DNA from: Streptomyces sp. NBC_00414 | GTDB taxonomy: Bacteria > Actinomycetota > Actinomycetes > Streptomycetales > Streptomycetaceae | Direction: 5' to 3' | Length of the DNA stretch: 64,000 nucleotides | Assembly: GCF_036038375.1 (NCBI RefSeq) | Contig: NZ_CP107935.1 | Span: 7,130,001 to 7,194,000 of the forward strand | Shown here: positions 26,479-34,393 of the stretch, piece after piece | How positions within the stretch are numbered: the first letter of the stretch is position 1 | Layout of the letters: every line of letters begins with the position of its first letter | Notes under the pieces: model-generated | What the model was told of the DNA's origin: nothing | What the model saw: only the letters and a program-made list of their open reading frames with translations | The model's database searches: none | Made by a program: the position numbers and the translations under genes

Positions 26479-27545
26479 CGACTCCGCGCACCGAGCACCT
26501 CGTCCTGACAGGGGTGCTCACCGCGGAAGAGGCCGCGCAGACCGTCCGGGGAATCCTGGACGTACAGCGCGCGGACGGCGCCATCCCGTGGTTCCGCGGT
26601 CACCACCTCGACCCGTGGGACCACACCGAGGCCGCCATGGCCCTGGACGCCGCCGGCGAGCACGAGGCCGCCGCCCGGGCGTACGAATGGCTGGCCCGGC
26701 ACCAGAACCAGGACGGTTCCTGGTACGCGGCCTACGCCGACGGGGACGCGGCCGACGTCACCGACCGCGGGCGCGAGACCAACTTCTGCGCGTACATCGC
26801 CGTCGGGGTGTGGCACCACTACCTGGCGACCGGCGACGACGGCTTCCTCGACCGGATGTGGCCGTCGGTGTTCGCGGCGGTGGAGTTCGTCCTGGAACTC
26901 CAGCGGCCGGGCGGCCAGATCGGCTGGAAGCGCGAGGAGGACGGCAGGGCCGTCGAGGACGCGCTGCTGACCGGGAGTTCGTCCGTCCACCACGCGCTGC
27001 GCTGCGCGCTCGCCATCGCCGAGGAGCGCGACGAGCCGCAGCCCGACTGGGAGTTGGCGGTGGGCGCGCTGCGCCACGCGATCCGCCGGCACCCCGAGCG
27101 GTTCCTCGACAAGGACCGCTACTCGATGGACTGGTACTACCCGGTGCTGGGCGGCGCGCTGACGGGCACCGAGGCGAAGGAGCGCATCGAGCGGGACTGG
27201 GACCGGTTCGTGGTCCCGGAGCTCGGCGTGCGCTGCGTGGTGCCCAACCCGTGGGTGACGGGCGGCGAATCGGCCGAACTCGCCCTGGCCCTGTGGACCG
27301 TGGGCGAGTCCGACCGTGCCCTGGAGATACTGCAGTCGATCCAGCACCTGCGCGACCCGGCGACGGGCCTCTACTGGACCGGCTTCGTCTTCGACTCACG
27401 GGCGATCTGGCCCGAGGAGCTCACCTCGTGGACGGCGGGCTCCCTGCTCCTCGCCGTGGCCGCGCTGGGCGGGGACGAGGCGACGTGCGCGGTCTTCGGC
27501 GGCGACCGCCTGCCGTTCGGACTGGACCCCGACTGCTGCCAGTAG
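26475..27545 (+). CDS. Alpha/alpha-toroid protein (prenyltransferase-like)
   Basis: A 356-residue protein with alpha/alpha-barrel repeats as in prenyltransferase and squalene-cyclase relatives. Repeats include ILDVQRADGAIPWF, WLARHQNQDGSWYAAY and LELQRPGGQIGW. There is no signal peptide, and the DxDD-type cyclase motif is not present, so it is unlikely to be a terpene cyclase; a glycoside hydrolase-like or binding role is equally possible. The GTG at 26475 overlaps the methyltransferase stop. It is the last gene of the operon headed by the glycosyltransferase at 24200. Confidence 0.85.
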   Translation: MTTPRTEHLVLTGVLTAEEAAQTVRGILDVQRADGAIPWFRGHHLDPWDHTEAAMALDAAGEHEAAARAYEWLARHQNQDGSWYAAYADGDAADVTDRGRETNFCAYIAVGVWHHYLATGDDGFLDRMWPSVFAAVEFVLELQRPGGQIGWKREEDGRAVEDALLTGSSSVHHALRCALAIAEERDEPQPDWELAVGALRHAIRRHPERFLDKDRYSMDWYYPVLGGALTGTEAKERIERDWDRFVVPELGVRCVVPNPWVTGGESAELALALWTVGESDRALEILQSIQHLRDPATGLYWTGFVFDSRAIWPEELTSWTAGSLLLAVAALGGDEATCAVFGGDRLPFGLDPDCCQ

Positions 27546-27576
27546 GGGTCCGATCGTGTACGCGACCAGCAGGGGA

Positions 27577-27867
27577 TCAGCTGCGTACGCGGTTGGCGAT
27601 CGCGTGCCCGATGAAGAGGTAGACGACGGCCGCGAGACCGTAGCCTGCGACGACCCGTGCCCACTGCTCGTCGAACGTGAACAGGTCGTGCGACCAGCCG
27701 GCGAGCCAGCGTGCGGAGTCATGGATGAACTGGACGAACGAGTTGCCCTGGTTGGCGTCCAGCAGGTACATGAGGATCCACAGGCCGAGGATGAAGGCCA
27801 TGATGTCGGCAACGATGGCGACGACCCTGCCGGCTGAATTGGAACCGTTGCGATATCGAGGGGACAT
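27577..27867 (-). CDS. Small two-helix membrane protein, unknown
   Basis: A 96-residue protein from the ATG at 27867 (MSPRYRNGSN). Two hydrophobic stretches, IVADIMAFILGLWILMYLL and WARVVAGYGLAAVVYLFIGH, flank a short extracytoplasmic loop. There is no recognised domain. It is convergent with the toroid gene and divergent from the three-gene envelope operon at 28060. Streptomyces genomes carry many such conserved small membrane proteins. Confidence 0.7.
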   Translation of the reverse strand: MSPRYRNGSNSAGRVVAIVADIMAFILGLWILMYLLDANQGNSFVQFIHDSARWLAGWSHDLFTFDEQWARVVAGYGLAAVVYLFIGHAIANRVRS

Positions 27868-28059
27868 GTCATGCGGGTAGCCCTTGAATCCCGTATGAAA
27901 CCTCGCGGTTCGGCGAAGGCCGGATGACGGGCGTGTCCCGACTCTCCTCATGATGGTTCGTCAGCCTTTATCCTGAACTCCAACTGCCGTTCGCCGTGAG
28001 GTGGTTCGGCGGTCAGCGTGGTCACCGACGATCCTGCCCCACAGTAGGGGGAGACGCCG

Positions 28060-29412
28060 GTGCCCGCGAACAGAGCCGAGAGACCCTTAAGGCGTGCGAG
28101 ACCCGCAGGACCCGCGAGTCCCGCCCGGTCCGATCCACCAGCCGGGCCGGCGGTCCGTCCCGTCGGCTCGCCCGCGGAGGAACCCCGGCTGGCCGTCGGC
28201 GGACCCGTACGCAGCCGGCTGCGCCGCACGCTGGCTCTCGTCCTGCCCGTCCCCGTCATCGGTCTCGTCCTGCTCCTGGCCTCCGGCCATCTGACGCTGC
28301 CGCTCGACCGGATCGTCACCATCGAGGCGAAGATGGCCTCCAAGCGGGACTTCTTCGAGGACCCCGAGGTCCGGCGCATCCTCATGAAGCACGGCTTCCG
28401 GGTGCACATCACCCGCATGGGCTCCCGGGACATCGCCACCCAGGACGTCGCCGGGTACGACGTCGTCTTCCCCTCCGGGCAGCCCGCCGCGGACCTGATC
28501 ACCCGCGAACGCGCGCGGGCCGGACACCCCGTCCTCACCTACCGGCCCTTCGTCAGCCCCATCGTCCTCGCCACCTACCGGGAGTACGCCGAGACGCTGA
28601 AGGACGCGGGAATCGCCGAACCCCAGCCGGGCGGTACCCCCGGCGGCTCCTCCGGCGACACTTCCAGCGGTACCCCCGGCGGCTCCTCCGATCCGCTGTA
28701 CTACACGCTCGACATGGGCAAGTTCCTGGAGCAGACCAAGAAGGGTAAGCGGTGGGACGACCTCGGGATCCAGAACCACGGTGTCCACAACGGCAACAAG
28801 ATCCTCGCCCAGACCTCTGACGTCTGCGACTCCAACTCCGGCGGCACCTACCTCGGCCTCGTCTCCTTCGTGTGGCACGGCAACGAGGCCCCCCGCAACG
28901 GCAAGGACGCCGACACGTTCGCCCGCGACATCAAGGAACTGCTCATCGAGCAGGGCCTGCCGGGCTCCGAACGGGCCGAGACCTACCTGTCCGTGGACGG
29001 CAAGGGCATCGCCCCGATCTCGGTGATCTACGAGCACCAGTTCCTGGCCCACCAGATCCGGTACGAGGCCACGCACGGCAAGCCGGACGGCGGGCGTGTG
29101 CTGCTCTACCCCTCGACCCGCTTCGTCACCGAACCCCAGCTCGTCGCCCTCACCGGAGACGGCGAACGGCTCGGCGAACTGGTCACCGAGGACCCGGAAC
29201 TCCAGCACAAGGCCATGGAGTTGGGCTTCCGGGTACGGGACGCCACCAGCGGCTCGACCAGCGACCAGCTGGCGGCCTTCCTGGGCGAGCGCGGCATCCA
29301 GGTGCCGGTCACCTCGGCCGACGACACCAAGGCCGTCCTCCCGCGCCTGCCACTCCTGGAACGGATGATCCAGACCGTCGGAGAGTGCCCGCCGAAGGAG
29401 GGTGCCGGGTGA
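28060..29412 (+). CDS. Membrane-anchored extracytoplasmic protein, first gene of VWA operon
   Basis: A 450-residue protein from the GTG at 28060. A Pro/Ala/Arg-rich cytoplasmic head of about 50 residues precedes a membrane helix (TLALVLPVPVIGLVLLLASG), then a periplasmic-binding-protein-like region begins with the MASKRDFFEDPEVRRILMKHGFRV segment. It contains a TPGGSS direct repeat near residues 193-208, a GTP-free core with YTLDMGKFLEQTKKGKRWDD and a LGFRVRD segment near the end. No enzyme motif is visible. It resembles, in plan, extracellular solute-binding proteins. The stop overlaps the next gene by four bases; the three genes are clearly one operon. Confidence 0.75.
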   Translation: MPANRAERPLRRARPAGPASPARSDPPAGPAVRPVGSPAEEPRLAVGGPVRSRLRRTLALVLPVPVIGLVLLLASGHLTLPLDRIVTIEAKMASKRDFFEDPEVRRILMKHGFRVHITRMGSRDIATQDVAGYDVVFPSGQPAADLITRERARAGHPVLTYRPFVSPIVLATYREYAETLKDAGIAEPQPGGTPGGSSGDTSSGTPGGSSDPLYYTLDMGKFLEQTKKGKRWDDLGIQNHGVHNGNKILAQTSDVCDSNSGGTYLGLVSFVWHGNEAPRNGKDADTFARDIKELLIEQGLPGSERAETYLSVDGKGIAPISVIYEHQFLAHQIRYEATHGKPDGGRVLLYPSTRFVTEPQLVALTGDGERLGELVTEDPELQHKAMELGFRVRDATSGSTSDQLAAFLGERGIQVPVTSADDTKAVLPRLPLLERMIQTVGECPPKEGAG

Positions 29413-30992
29413 GGCGCCGCCGGCTCGGCATCCTGACGCTGTGCCTCGCCCTGGCCGTGACCGCCGGCTGCTCCGGCGGCGACCGGGAACGGACCATCCT
29501 GCGCGTCCTCGCCGGACCCGACCTCGCCGTACTGGAGCCGCTGCTCGACGAGCTGAGGTCCGAGACCGGCGTCGAACTCGACATGGACTACCAGGCCGAC
29601 GCCGACACCGGCGAGGCGCTGGCCGCCACCGGACACGACAGCGGCGGCCACGAGGCCGCCTGGCTCTCCACCGACCGCTCCTTCCAGCTGCGCCACAAGG
29701 CCACCGCCCGGGGCATGCTGCGCACCCCGACCATGCTCTCGCCGGTCGTGGTGGGCCTGCGCCCGGAGGCGGCCCGCGCACTGCGAGCCAAGTCCCCCGG
29801 CAGCGCGCCCAGTTGGTCGGACATCGCCGACGCCGCCGCGGCCGGCACCGTGCGCTTCGGTATGGCCGACCCCCGGCGGACGGGCGCCGGCCTCGCCGCA
29901 CTCGTCGGCGTCGCCACCGCGGCGGCCGGCACCGGCGGCGCCCTGCGCGAGGACGACGTCTCCTGCGACCGCCTGCGCGGCTTCCGCTCCGGACAGCGGA
30001 TCACCGCGGCCTCCACCCACGACCTGCTCGACGACTTCGCCGACCACCCCGGCACGGCGAACGCGCTCATCACCTACGAGTCCGACCTGCTCGCCCTCAA
30101 CTCCGGCGGCCGGCTGAAGGACGAGCTGGAGATCGTGCGCCCGGCGGACGGCACGGTTCTCGCCGACTTTCCGCTGCTCCTCCTCGACCCGGGCCGACGG
30201 GCGGCCTACGACAAGGTCGTGGAGTGGCTCAGACGGGACTCCGTACAGGAGAAGATCATGCGGACCGCACTGCGGCGCCCGGTCAATCCCTCGGTCGCCA
30301 GGGAGGGGCAGCTGCGCGCGCCAGCCGGCAACGCGCTCTACTTCCCCGACCGGCCGGGAGTCCTGGAGCGGCTCCTCGACGACTACGGCGATCCCGGCCA
30401 CCGCGTCGCCGACCAGGTCGTGTTCCTGCTGGACTTCTCCGGCTCGATGCGCGGCGCACGGATGGCGGAGCTGCGGAAGGCCTTCGCCGACCTCAGCGGC
30501 GCGGACTCCTCGGCGACGGGCGGGTTCGCACGCTTCTACCAGGGCGAGCGGCTGACCGTCGTACGGTTCGGCGGGAAGGTGCTGGAGGAGCGGACCGTCA
30601 CCGTCCGGGGGCAGCGGGACCTCCGTACCCTCGCCGACATCGTCGCGCGCGGCGGCTACGGCGACGCGACCGCCGTCTGGACCGCGCTCGACCACGGCTA
30701 CCGCACGGCCTCGTCCGCGGTCGCCGACGAACCCGAACGGGCCGTGTCCATCGTGCTGATGACGGACGGCGAGAACAACGCGGGCATCGCGTACGAGGAG
30801 TTCGTACGCCGTTACGAGGCGCGGTCCGCCGAGACCCGCGCCGTCGTCCACACCTATCCCGTCCACTTCGGGGAGGCGGACGCCGGGGCACTGCGGCGCG
30901 CCGCCGCGAAGACGGGCGGGCGCATGGTGGACGCGGACGCGCGGGGCTCGTCCCTTTCCGAGGCGTTCAAGGAGATCCGTGGCTGTCGTTGA
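29409..30992 (+). CDS. Lipoprotein with solute-binding-like and VWA domains
   Basis: A 527-residue lipoprotein. The N-terminal signal ends in VTAGC (Cys21), a lipobox. Residues about 25-310 look like an extracellular solute-binding domain (RVLAGPDLAVLEPLLDEL, GYDVV-like and ALITYESDLLAL segments). Residues about 335-527 are a von Willebrand factor A domain with the MIDAS motif LDFSGSMRG (DFSGS at 342-346) and the later MTDGENN strand, so metal-dependent protein binding is likely. It starts at a GTG overlapping the upstream stop and ends 14 bases inside the next gene. Fusion of both modules in one lipoprotein suggests a surface sensor or adhesion factor; function is inference. Confidence 0.85.
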   Translation: MRRRRLGILTLCLALAVTAGCSGGDRERTILRVLAGPDLAVLEPLLDELRSETGVELDMDYQADADTGEALAATGHDSGGHEAAWLSTDRSFQLRHKATARGMLRTPTMLSPVVVGLRPEAARALRAKSPGSAPSWSDIADAAAAGTVRFGMADPRRTGAGLAALVGVATAAAGTGGALREDDVSCDRLRGFRSGQRITAASTHDLLDDFADHPGTANALITYESDLLALNSGGRLKDELEIVRPADGTVLADFPLLLLDPGRRAAYDKVVEWLRRDSVQEKIMRTALRRPVNPSVAREGQLRAPAGNALYFPDRPGVLERLLDDYGDPGHRVADQVVFLLDFSGSMRGARMAELRKAFADLSGADSSATGGFARFYQGERLTVVRFGGKVLEERTVTVRGQRDLRTLADIVARGGYGDATAVWTALDHGYRTASSAVADEPERAVSIVLMTDGENNAGIAYEEFVRRYEARSAETRAVVHTYPVHFGEADAGALRRAAAKTGGRMVDADARGSSLSEAFKEIRGCR

Positions 30993-31752
30993 CGCGCAGT
31001 GGTGGGGTGTGTGGTGGCCGTGGATGACGGTGTGGCTGGTCACCGCCGCCGGTCTGGTGGTGCTCGGCGCCGTGCTGGTACGGCACTTCCGCGAGCGCGA
31101 GCGTGGCCGGCGGGGGGTGGGGCAGCGGTCCGCGTACAGCGTCTGCTTCTACCTGGACGAGAAGGCGGTGATGGACCTCTACCGGATCGGCAACTACAGC
31201 GCGGCTCTTGAACAGGCCGTCGAGCACCGCACCAACGTCAACACCAGTGTGGGGCTGTGGGGGAGGTTGCTGCCGTGGACCGTCAAGGCCAACCGGGATG
31301 TCACGCAGGAGAAGTTCAGCAGTTATGTGGCCAAGAGCGAGCCGATCTCCGTGATCGGGATGCTTCTGGACGCCTTCGAACGGGCCGATGTCATCGTCCA
31401 TGCTGACCTGCGGTCCGGGGACGTCACCCCGAACCGGGCGCTCGCCGAGACGCTCGGGGCCGACGCCGGGCGCGGCGGGGTCGCGCTCAGCGACATCGAG
31501 GAGTTCGTGTCGGTACGGGGCCGCTTCCTGGTGGAGCCGGAGTCCGAGACGGCGGAGGGAATCGTGCTGCGGGCCCCGTACGGGGCGGGCCCCGGACAGC
31601 CGGCGCACGTCCGGGTCACCTGTGCGGCGGGTGGGCTGCGCAACGAACGCCTCAACGACGGGACGTTCCAGGCGCGCTGCCTCGGCAAGATGACCGGCTG
31701 GCGGGCTGACACCCGAGAGGTCACGCTGGAAGCGATAGCAATATTCCGCTGA
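30979..31752 (+). CDS. Membrane-anchored protein of the VWA operon, unknown
   Basis: A 257-residue protein from the GTG at 30979, overlapping the VWA gene by 14 bases. One membrane helix (MTVWLVTAAGLVVLGAVLV, residues about 16-34) is followed by a basic stretch and a domain beginning AYSVCFYLDEKAVMDLYRIG. The remaining part is mixed alpha/beta with AHVRVTCAAGGLRN near the end. I do not recognise a family with certainty. The basic residues after the helix predict a cytoplasmic C-terminal domain. Overlap with the two preceding genes means it works with the lipoprotein complex, perhaps as the inner signalling subunit. Confidence 0.75.
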   Translation: MAVVDAQWWGVWWPWMTVWLVTAAGLVVLGAVLVRHFRERERGRRGVGQRSAYSVCFYLDEKAVMDLYRIGNYSAALEQAVEHRTNVNTSVGLWGRLLPWTVKANRDVTQEKFSSYVAKSEPISVIGMLLDAFERADVIVHADLRSGDVTPNRALAETLGADAGRGGVALSDIEEFVSVRGRFLVEPESETAEGIVLRAPYGAGPGQPAHVRVTCAAGGLRNERLNDGTFQARCLGKMTGWRADTREVTLEAIAIFR

Positions 31753-31798
31753 CACCCACTTCGTCACGTGCGGGTGCGGGTGCGGGTGCGTGGTGACG

Positions 31799-32150
31799 GG
31801 TTGCGCAGTTCCCCGCGCCCCTGGGGGGTGGGGTTTCACCCGGGTGGTCAGGTGCGGGTGGGCCGGGGCTGAGCGCGCAGTTCCCCGCGCCCCTGGGGGG
31901 TGGGGGTTCGCCTGGGTGGTCAGGTGCGGGTGGGCCGGGGCTGAGCGCGCAGTTCCCCGCGCCCCTGGGGGGTGGGGGTTCGCCTGGGTGGTCAGGTGCG
32001 GGTGGGCCGGGGCTGAGCGCGCAGTTCCCCGCGCCCCTCAGGGGCGCCCCTGAGGGGCGCGAGGAACTGCGCGGGTGACCACGGCGTGCCCGCGCTCGAC
32101 AAGGCACGTGGCCACCGGCCTTTTTGGGGGCGCGGGGAACGGCGCGGGTG
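31799..32150. repeat. 72-bp tandem array with inverted end
   Basis: This 502-base gap (31753-32254) is largely repeats. The TTCCCC core occurs at 31809, 31881, 31953 and 32025, an exact 72-base period, each preceded by GCGCAG or similar and followed by GCGCCCCTGGGGGGTGGGG and a shared stretch ending GGGCCGGGGCTGAGCGC. After a central hairpin the element reappears inverted, with GGGGAAC or GAGGAAC at about 32063 and 32136, 73 bases apart. No gene is seen in the gap; 32151-32254 holds nothing recognisable. Confidence 0.9.
32019..32072. terminator. 54-nt hairpin joining forward and inverted repeat copies
   Basis: Two 23-base arms (32019-32041 and 32050-32072) are complementary except for one base, with an eight-base loop GGGCGCCC that is itself self-complementary. 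It contains a complete forward and a complete inverted copy of the element, and could end transcription from the three-gene operon on one side and the F420-type oxidoreductase gene on the other. Confidence 0.65.
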
Positions 32151-32254
32151 ACCACCGCACCCCCGCACCCGGCAACGTACCTCTGCCTCCGGCATACAGG
32201 GCCGCGGCCACCCCCCCCGCCGGCCTCAGGCGAACGCAGACGTCGGCGGAGTGG

Positions 32255-33262
32255 TCAGTTCAGGTCGGCCAGTGTGCGCAAGGTGTGAGGGTCCGGGGAC
32301 AGGAGCAGCAGATCCGTCACCGGGCCCTTGCGCCACAACTCCAACCGCTCGGCGATCCGCTCACGCGGCCCGATCAAAGAGATCTCATCCGCGAACGCAT
32401 CCGGCACGGCAAGCACCGCCTCCTCCCGCCGCCCCGCCAGAAACAGCTCCTGGACCCGCCGCGCCTCCTCCTCGAAGCCCATCCGCGCCATCAGATCGGC
32501 ATGGAAGTTGCGCGCCGCATGCCCCATCCCGCCGATGTAGAAGCCGAGCATCGCCTTCACCGGCAGCAGCCCCTCGGCGACGTCGTCACAGACCTTGGCC
32601 CGTGCCATGGGCGCGACGAGGAAGCCCTCGGGAGCCCCGCCGAGAGAAGCCTCGTACACCTCGGTGCGCATCGGCGACCAGTACAACGGCAGCCAGCCGT
32701 CGGCGATCCGGGTCGTCTGGGCGATGTTCTTCGGCCCCTCGGCGCCGAGCAGGACGGGCAGTTCGGCCCGGAGCGGGTGCGTGATGGGCTTGAGGGCCTT
32801 GCCGAGCCCGGTGCCGTCGTCACCCCGGTACGGGTGGGAGTGGAAGCGGCCGTCCAGTTCGACCGGACCCTCGCGCCGGAACACCTGGCGCACGACGTCG
32901 ACGTACTCCCGCGTCGCCGTGAGCGGTGACTTCGGGAACGGGCGCCCGTACCAGCCCTCCACGACCTGCGGCCCCGAGAGCCCGAGGCCGAGCATCATCC
33001 GCCCGCCCGACAGGTGGTCCAGCGTGAGCGCGTGCATCGCGGTCGTGGTGGGGGAGCGGGCCGCCATCTGGGCAACCGCCGTACCCAGTTTGATCCTTGA
33101 GGTCCGCGCCGCGATCCAGGTCAGCGGGGTGAAGGCGTCGGAACCCCAGGACTCGGCGGTCCACACCGAGTCGTAGCCGAGCCGCTCCGCCTCCTGGGCG
33201 AGGGACACATGGTCCGCGGAGGGGCCGCGACCCCAGTAACCGAGGGCGAGTCCGAGCCGCAT
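32255..33262 (-). CDS. LLM-class F420-dependent oxidoreductase
   Basis: A 335-residue enzyme of the luciferase-like monooxygenase superfamily, subgroup using F420. It begins MRLGLALGYWGRG with the TIM-barrel pattern, then YDSVWTAESWGSDAF, LGTAVAQMAARSPTTTAMHA and LGLGLSGPQVVEGWYGRPF, which are the standard landmarks. It probably reduces or oxidises a lipid-like or acyl substrate with F420. The ATG is at 33262. A perfect palindrome CTGACGGTGCGTCAG sits only 10 bases upstream. It stands alone on its strand between a repeat array and a terminator-like hairpin. Confidence 0.92.
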   Translation of the reverse strand: MRLGLALGYWGRGPSADHVSLAQEAERLGYDSVWTAESWGSDAFTPLTWIAARTSRIKLGTAVAQMAARSPTTTAMHALTLDHLSGGRMMLGLGLSGPQVVEGWYGRPFPKSPLTATREYVDVVRQVFRREGPVELDGRFHSHPYRGDDGTGLGKALKPITHPLRAELPVLLGAEGPKNIAQTTRIADGWLPLYWSPMRTEVYEASLGGAPEGFLVAPMARAKVCDDVAEGLLPVKAMLGFYIGGMGHAARNFHADLMARMGFEEEARRVQELFLAGRREEAVLAVPDAFADEISLIGPRERIAERLELWRKGPVTDLLLLSPDPHTLRTLADLN

Positions 33263-33271
33263 ACACCACTC

Positions 33272-33286
33272 CTGACGGTGCGTCAG
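33272..33286. promoter_or_regulatory. Perfect palindrome CTGACGGTGCGTCAG before the LLM gene
   Basis: Six-base arms CTGACG/CGTCAG with a three-base spacer, 10 bases upstream of the oxidoreductase ATG. The form TGACGnnnCGTCA is of the type bound by TetR-family repressors. Being so near the start codon it would overlap the 5' end of the transcript or the promoter. Confidence 0.55.
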
Positions 33287-33317
33287 ATGCCATCCGGGCG
33301 CGGCCGACTGTACGGGA

Positions 33318-33368
33318 ACGGCCCCCCACCCGGAAGAGCTCCGTAGAGCTCCTGGGGCGGAGGGCCGT
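33318..33368 (-). terminator. Imperfect hairpin downstream of the DUF5336 gene
   Basis: ACGGCCC at 33318-33324 pairs with GGGCCGT at 33362-33368; an inner AGCTC/GAGCT pair around the CGTA loop strengthens it. It lies just after the stop of the DUF5336 gene on the minus strand. Confidence 0.5.
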
Positions 33369-33389
33369 GTCGGGACCGGCGGTGGCGTG

Positions 33390-34235
33390 TCAGCCCCGCT
33401 GGATCCCGGACGTGTCCTGGAGCACACCGCGGCGGCCGTCCTGCGTCTGGGCCACCAGGCTCGGACCGCGCTGCTCGACGGCCAAGTACCAGGTACCCGG
33501 CGCCAGTTCGGCGATCGGCGTCGGCGAACCGTCCTCCGCGAACAGCGGACGCGCCACCGGCACCGCGAACCAGAACGGGGAGAAGTCCCCGGCGGGCTGC
33601 TGCGCCTGCGGAGCCTGCGCCTGCTGGGGCTGCTGCGGCTGGGGCTGGCCGGGCTGGCCGCCGAACGGCTGGCCCTGCTGCGGCTGACCGCCGAAGGACG
33701 GGCCCGGCTGCTGGGCGCCCGGGTAGCCGTAACCACCCTGCGGCTGACCGCCGTAGGGCTGCGGGGCGGCCGGCTTCGGGGGCGGCAGAAGCGCGCCCTT
33801 GAGGGCCGGGACCAGCGGGGTGGCGACCGCGGCACCCGCCAGGACCAGGGTGGCGATGAAGCTGAGGATGAGGCCGGTGCCGCTGCCGATGGCGTCGCTG
33901 CCACCGTTGTTGTCGAAGCCGCCGGCCGGGTCGAAGATGTTCCCGAGCGCGCTCCAGGCGGCGAACACCGTGAAGGCGATACCGAACGGGCCGAGTTCGA
34001 GACCGGCGACCTTCGGCGCCTGCGGCAGACCGCGGGCGACGACGATCAGCGCGGCGCCGATGATGCCGGCCAGGGTGACGCTCAGGAGGACCGGGCCGCT
34101 GCCCCAGGCGTTCGGGATGTCGGCGCTGTCGGGGGCCCCGTCGATCGAGTAGATGTCGAGGAACGACGCGATCAACAGCAGAACCGCTGCTCCGATCACC
34201 ACGCCGTCGCCCCTAGTGAGGGAGCGGATATTCAC
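33390..34235 (-). CDS. DUF5336 membrane protein
   Basis: A 281-residue protein from a GTG at 34235. Four hydrophobic segments lie in residues about 13-155 (VVIGAAVLLLIASFLDIYSI, GPVLLSVTLAGIIGAALIVV, FGIAFTVFAAWSAL, GLILSFIATLVLAGAAVATP). A long Pro/Gln/Gly-rich stretch (QPQGGYGYPGAQQPG, residues about 165-220) and a soluble C-terminal region follow. This plan is DUF5336. Its function is not known; it may be a cell-envelope protein. It lies alone between a divergently placed amidase and the LLM gene. Confidence 0.85.
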   Translation of the reverse strand: MNIRSLTRGDGVVIGAAVLLLIASFLDIYSIDGAPDSADIPNAWGSGPVLLSVTLAGIIGAALIVVARGLPQAPKVAGLELGPFGIAFTVFAAWSALGNIFDPAGGFDNNGGSDAIGSGTGLILSFIATLVLAGAAVATPLVPALKGALLPPPKPAAPQPYGGQPQGGYGYPGAQQPGPSFGGQPQQGQPFGGQPGQPQPQQPQQAQAPQAQQPAGDFSPFWFAVPVARPLFAEDGSPTPIAELAPGTWYLAVEQRGPSLVAQTQDGRRGVLQDTSGIQRG

Positions 34236-34393
34236 TTCAGGTCCTTCGTCAGTCGTCTCGTCATCGGTAGAGGCGTCGCCGGCACCACGTCGTCGTCGGG
34301 CCGTGGTGCGAAGCGCAGGGGTGGCCCCTTATCGTAGGGAGGACACTATCGCCCGCCCTACACGGGTGTCCGCCCGGATGTCCCCTCTGATCG

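Noticed and set aside
31790..32053. Repeat-encoded ORFs with AVPRAPGG-type peptides
   Set aside because: They arise from the 72-base intergenic repeat and have no ribosome site or conservation. The same applies to the arrays at 23, 36 and 41 kb.
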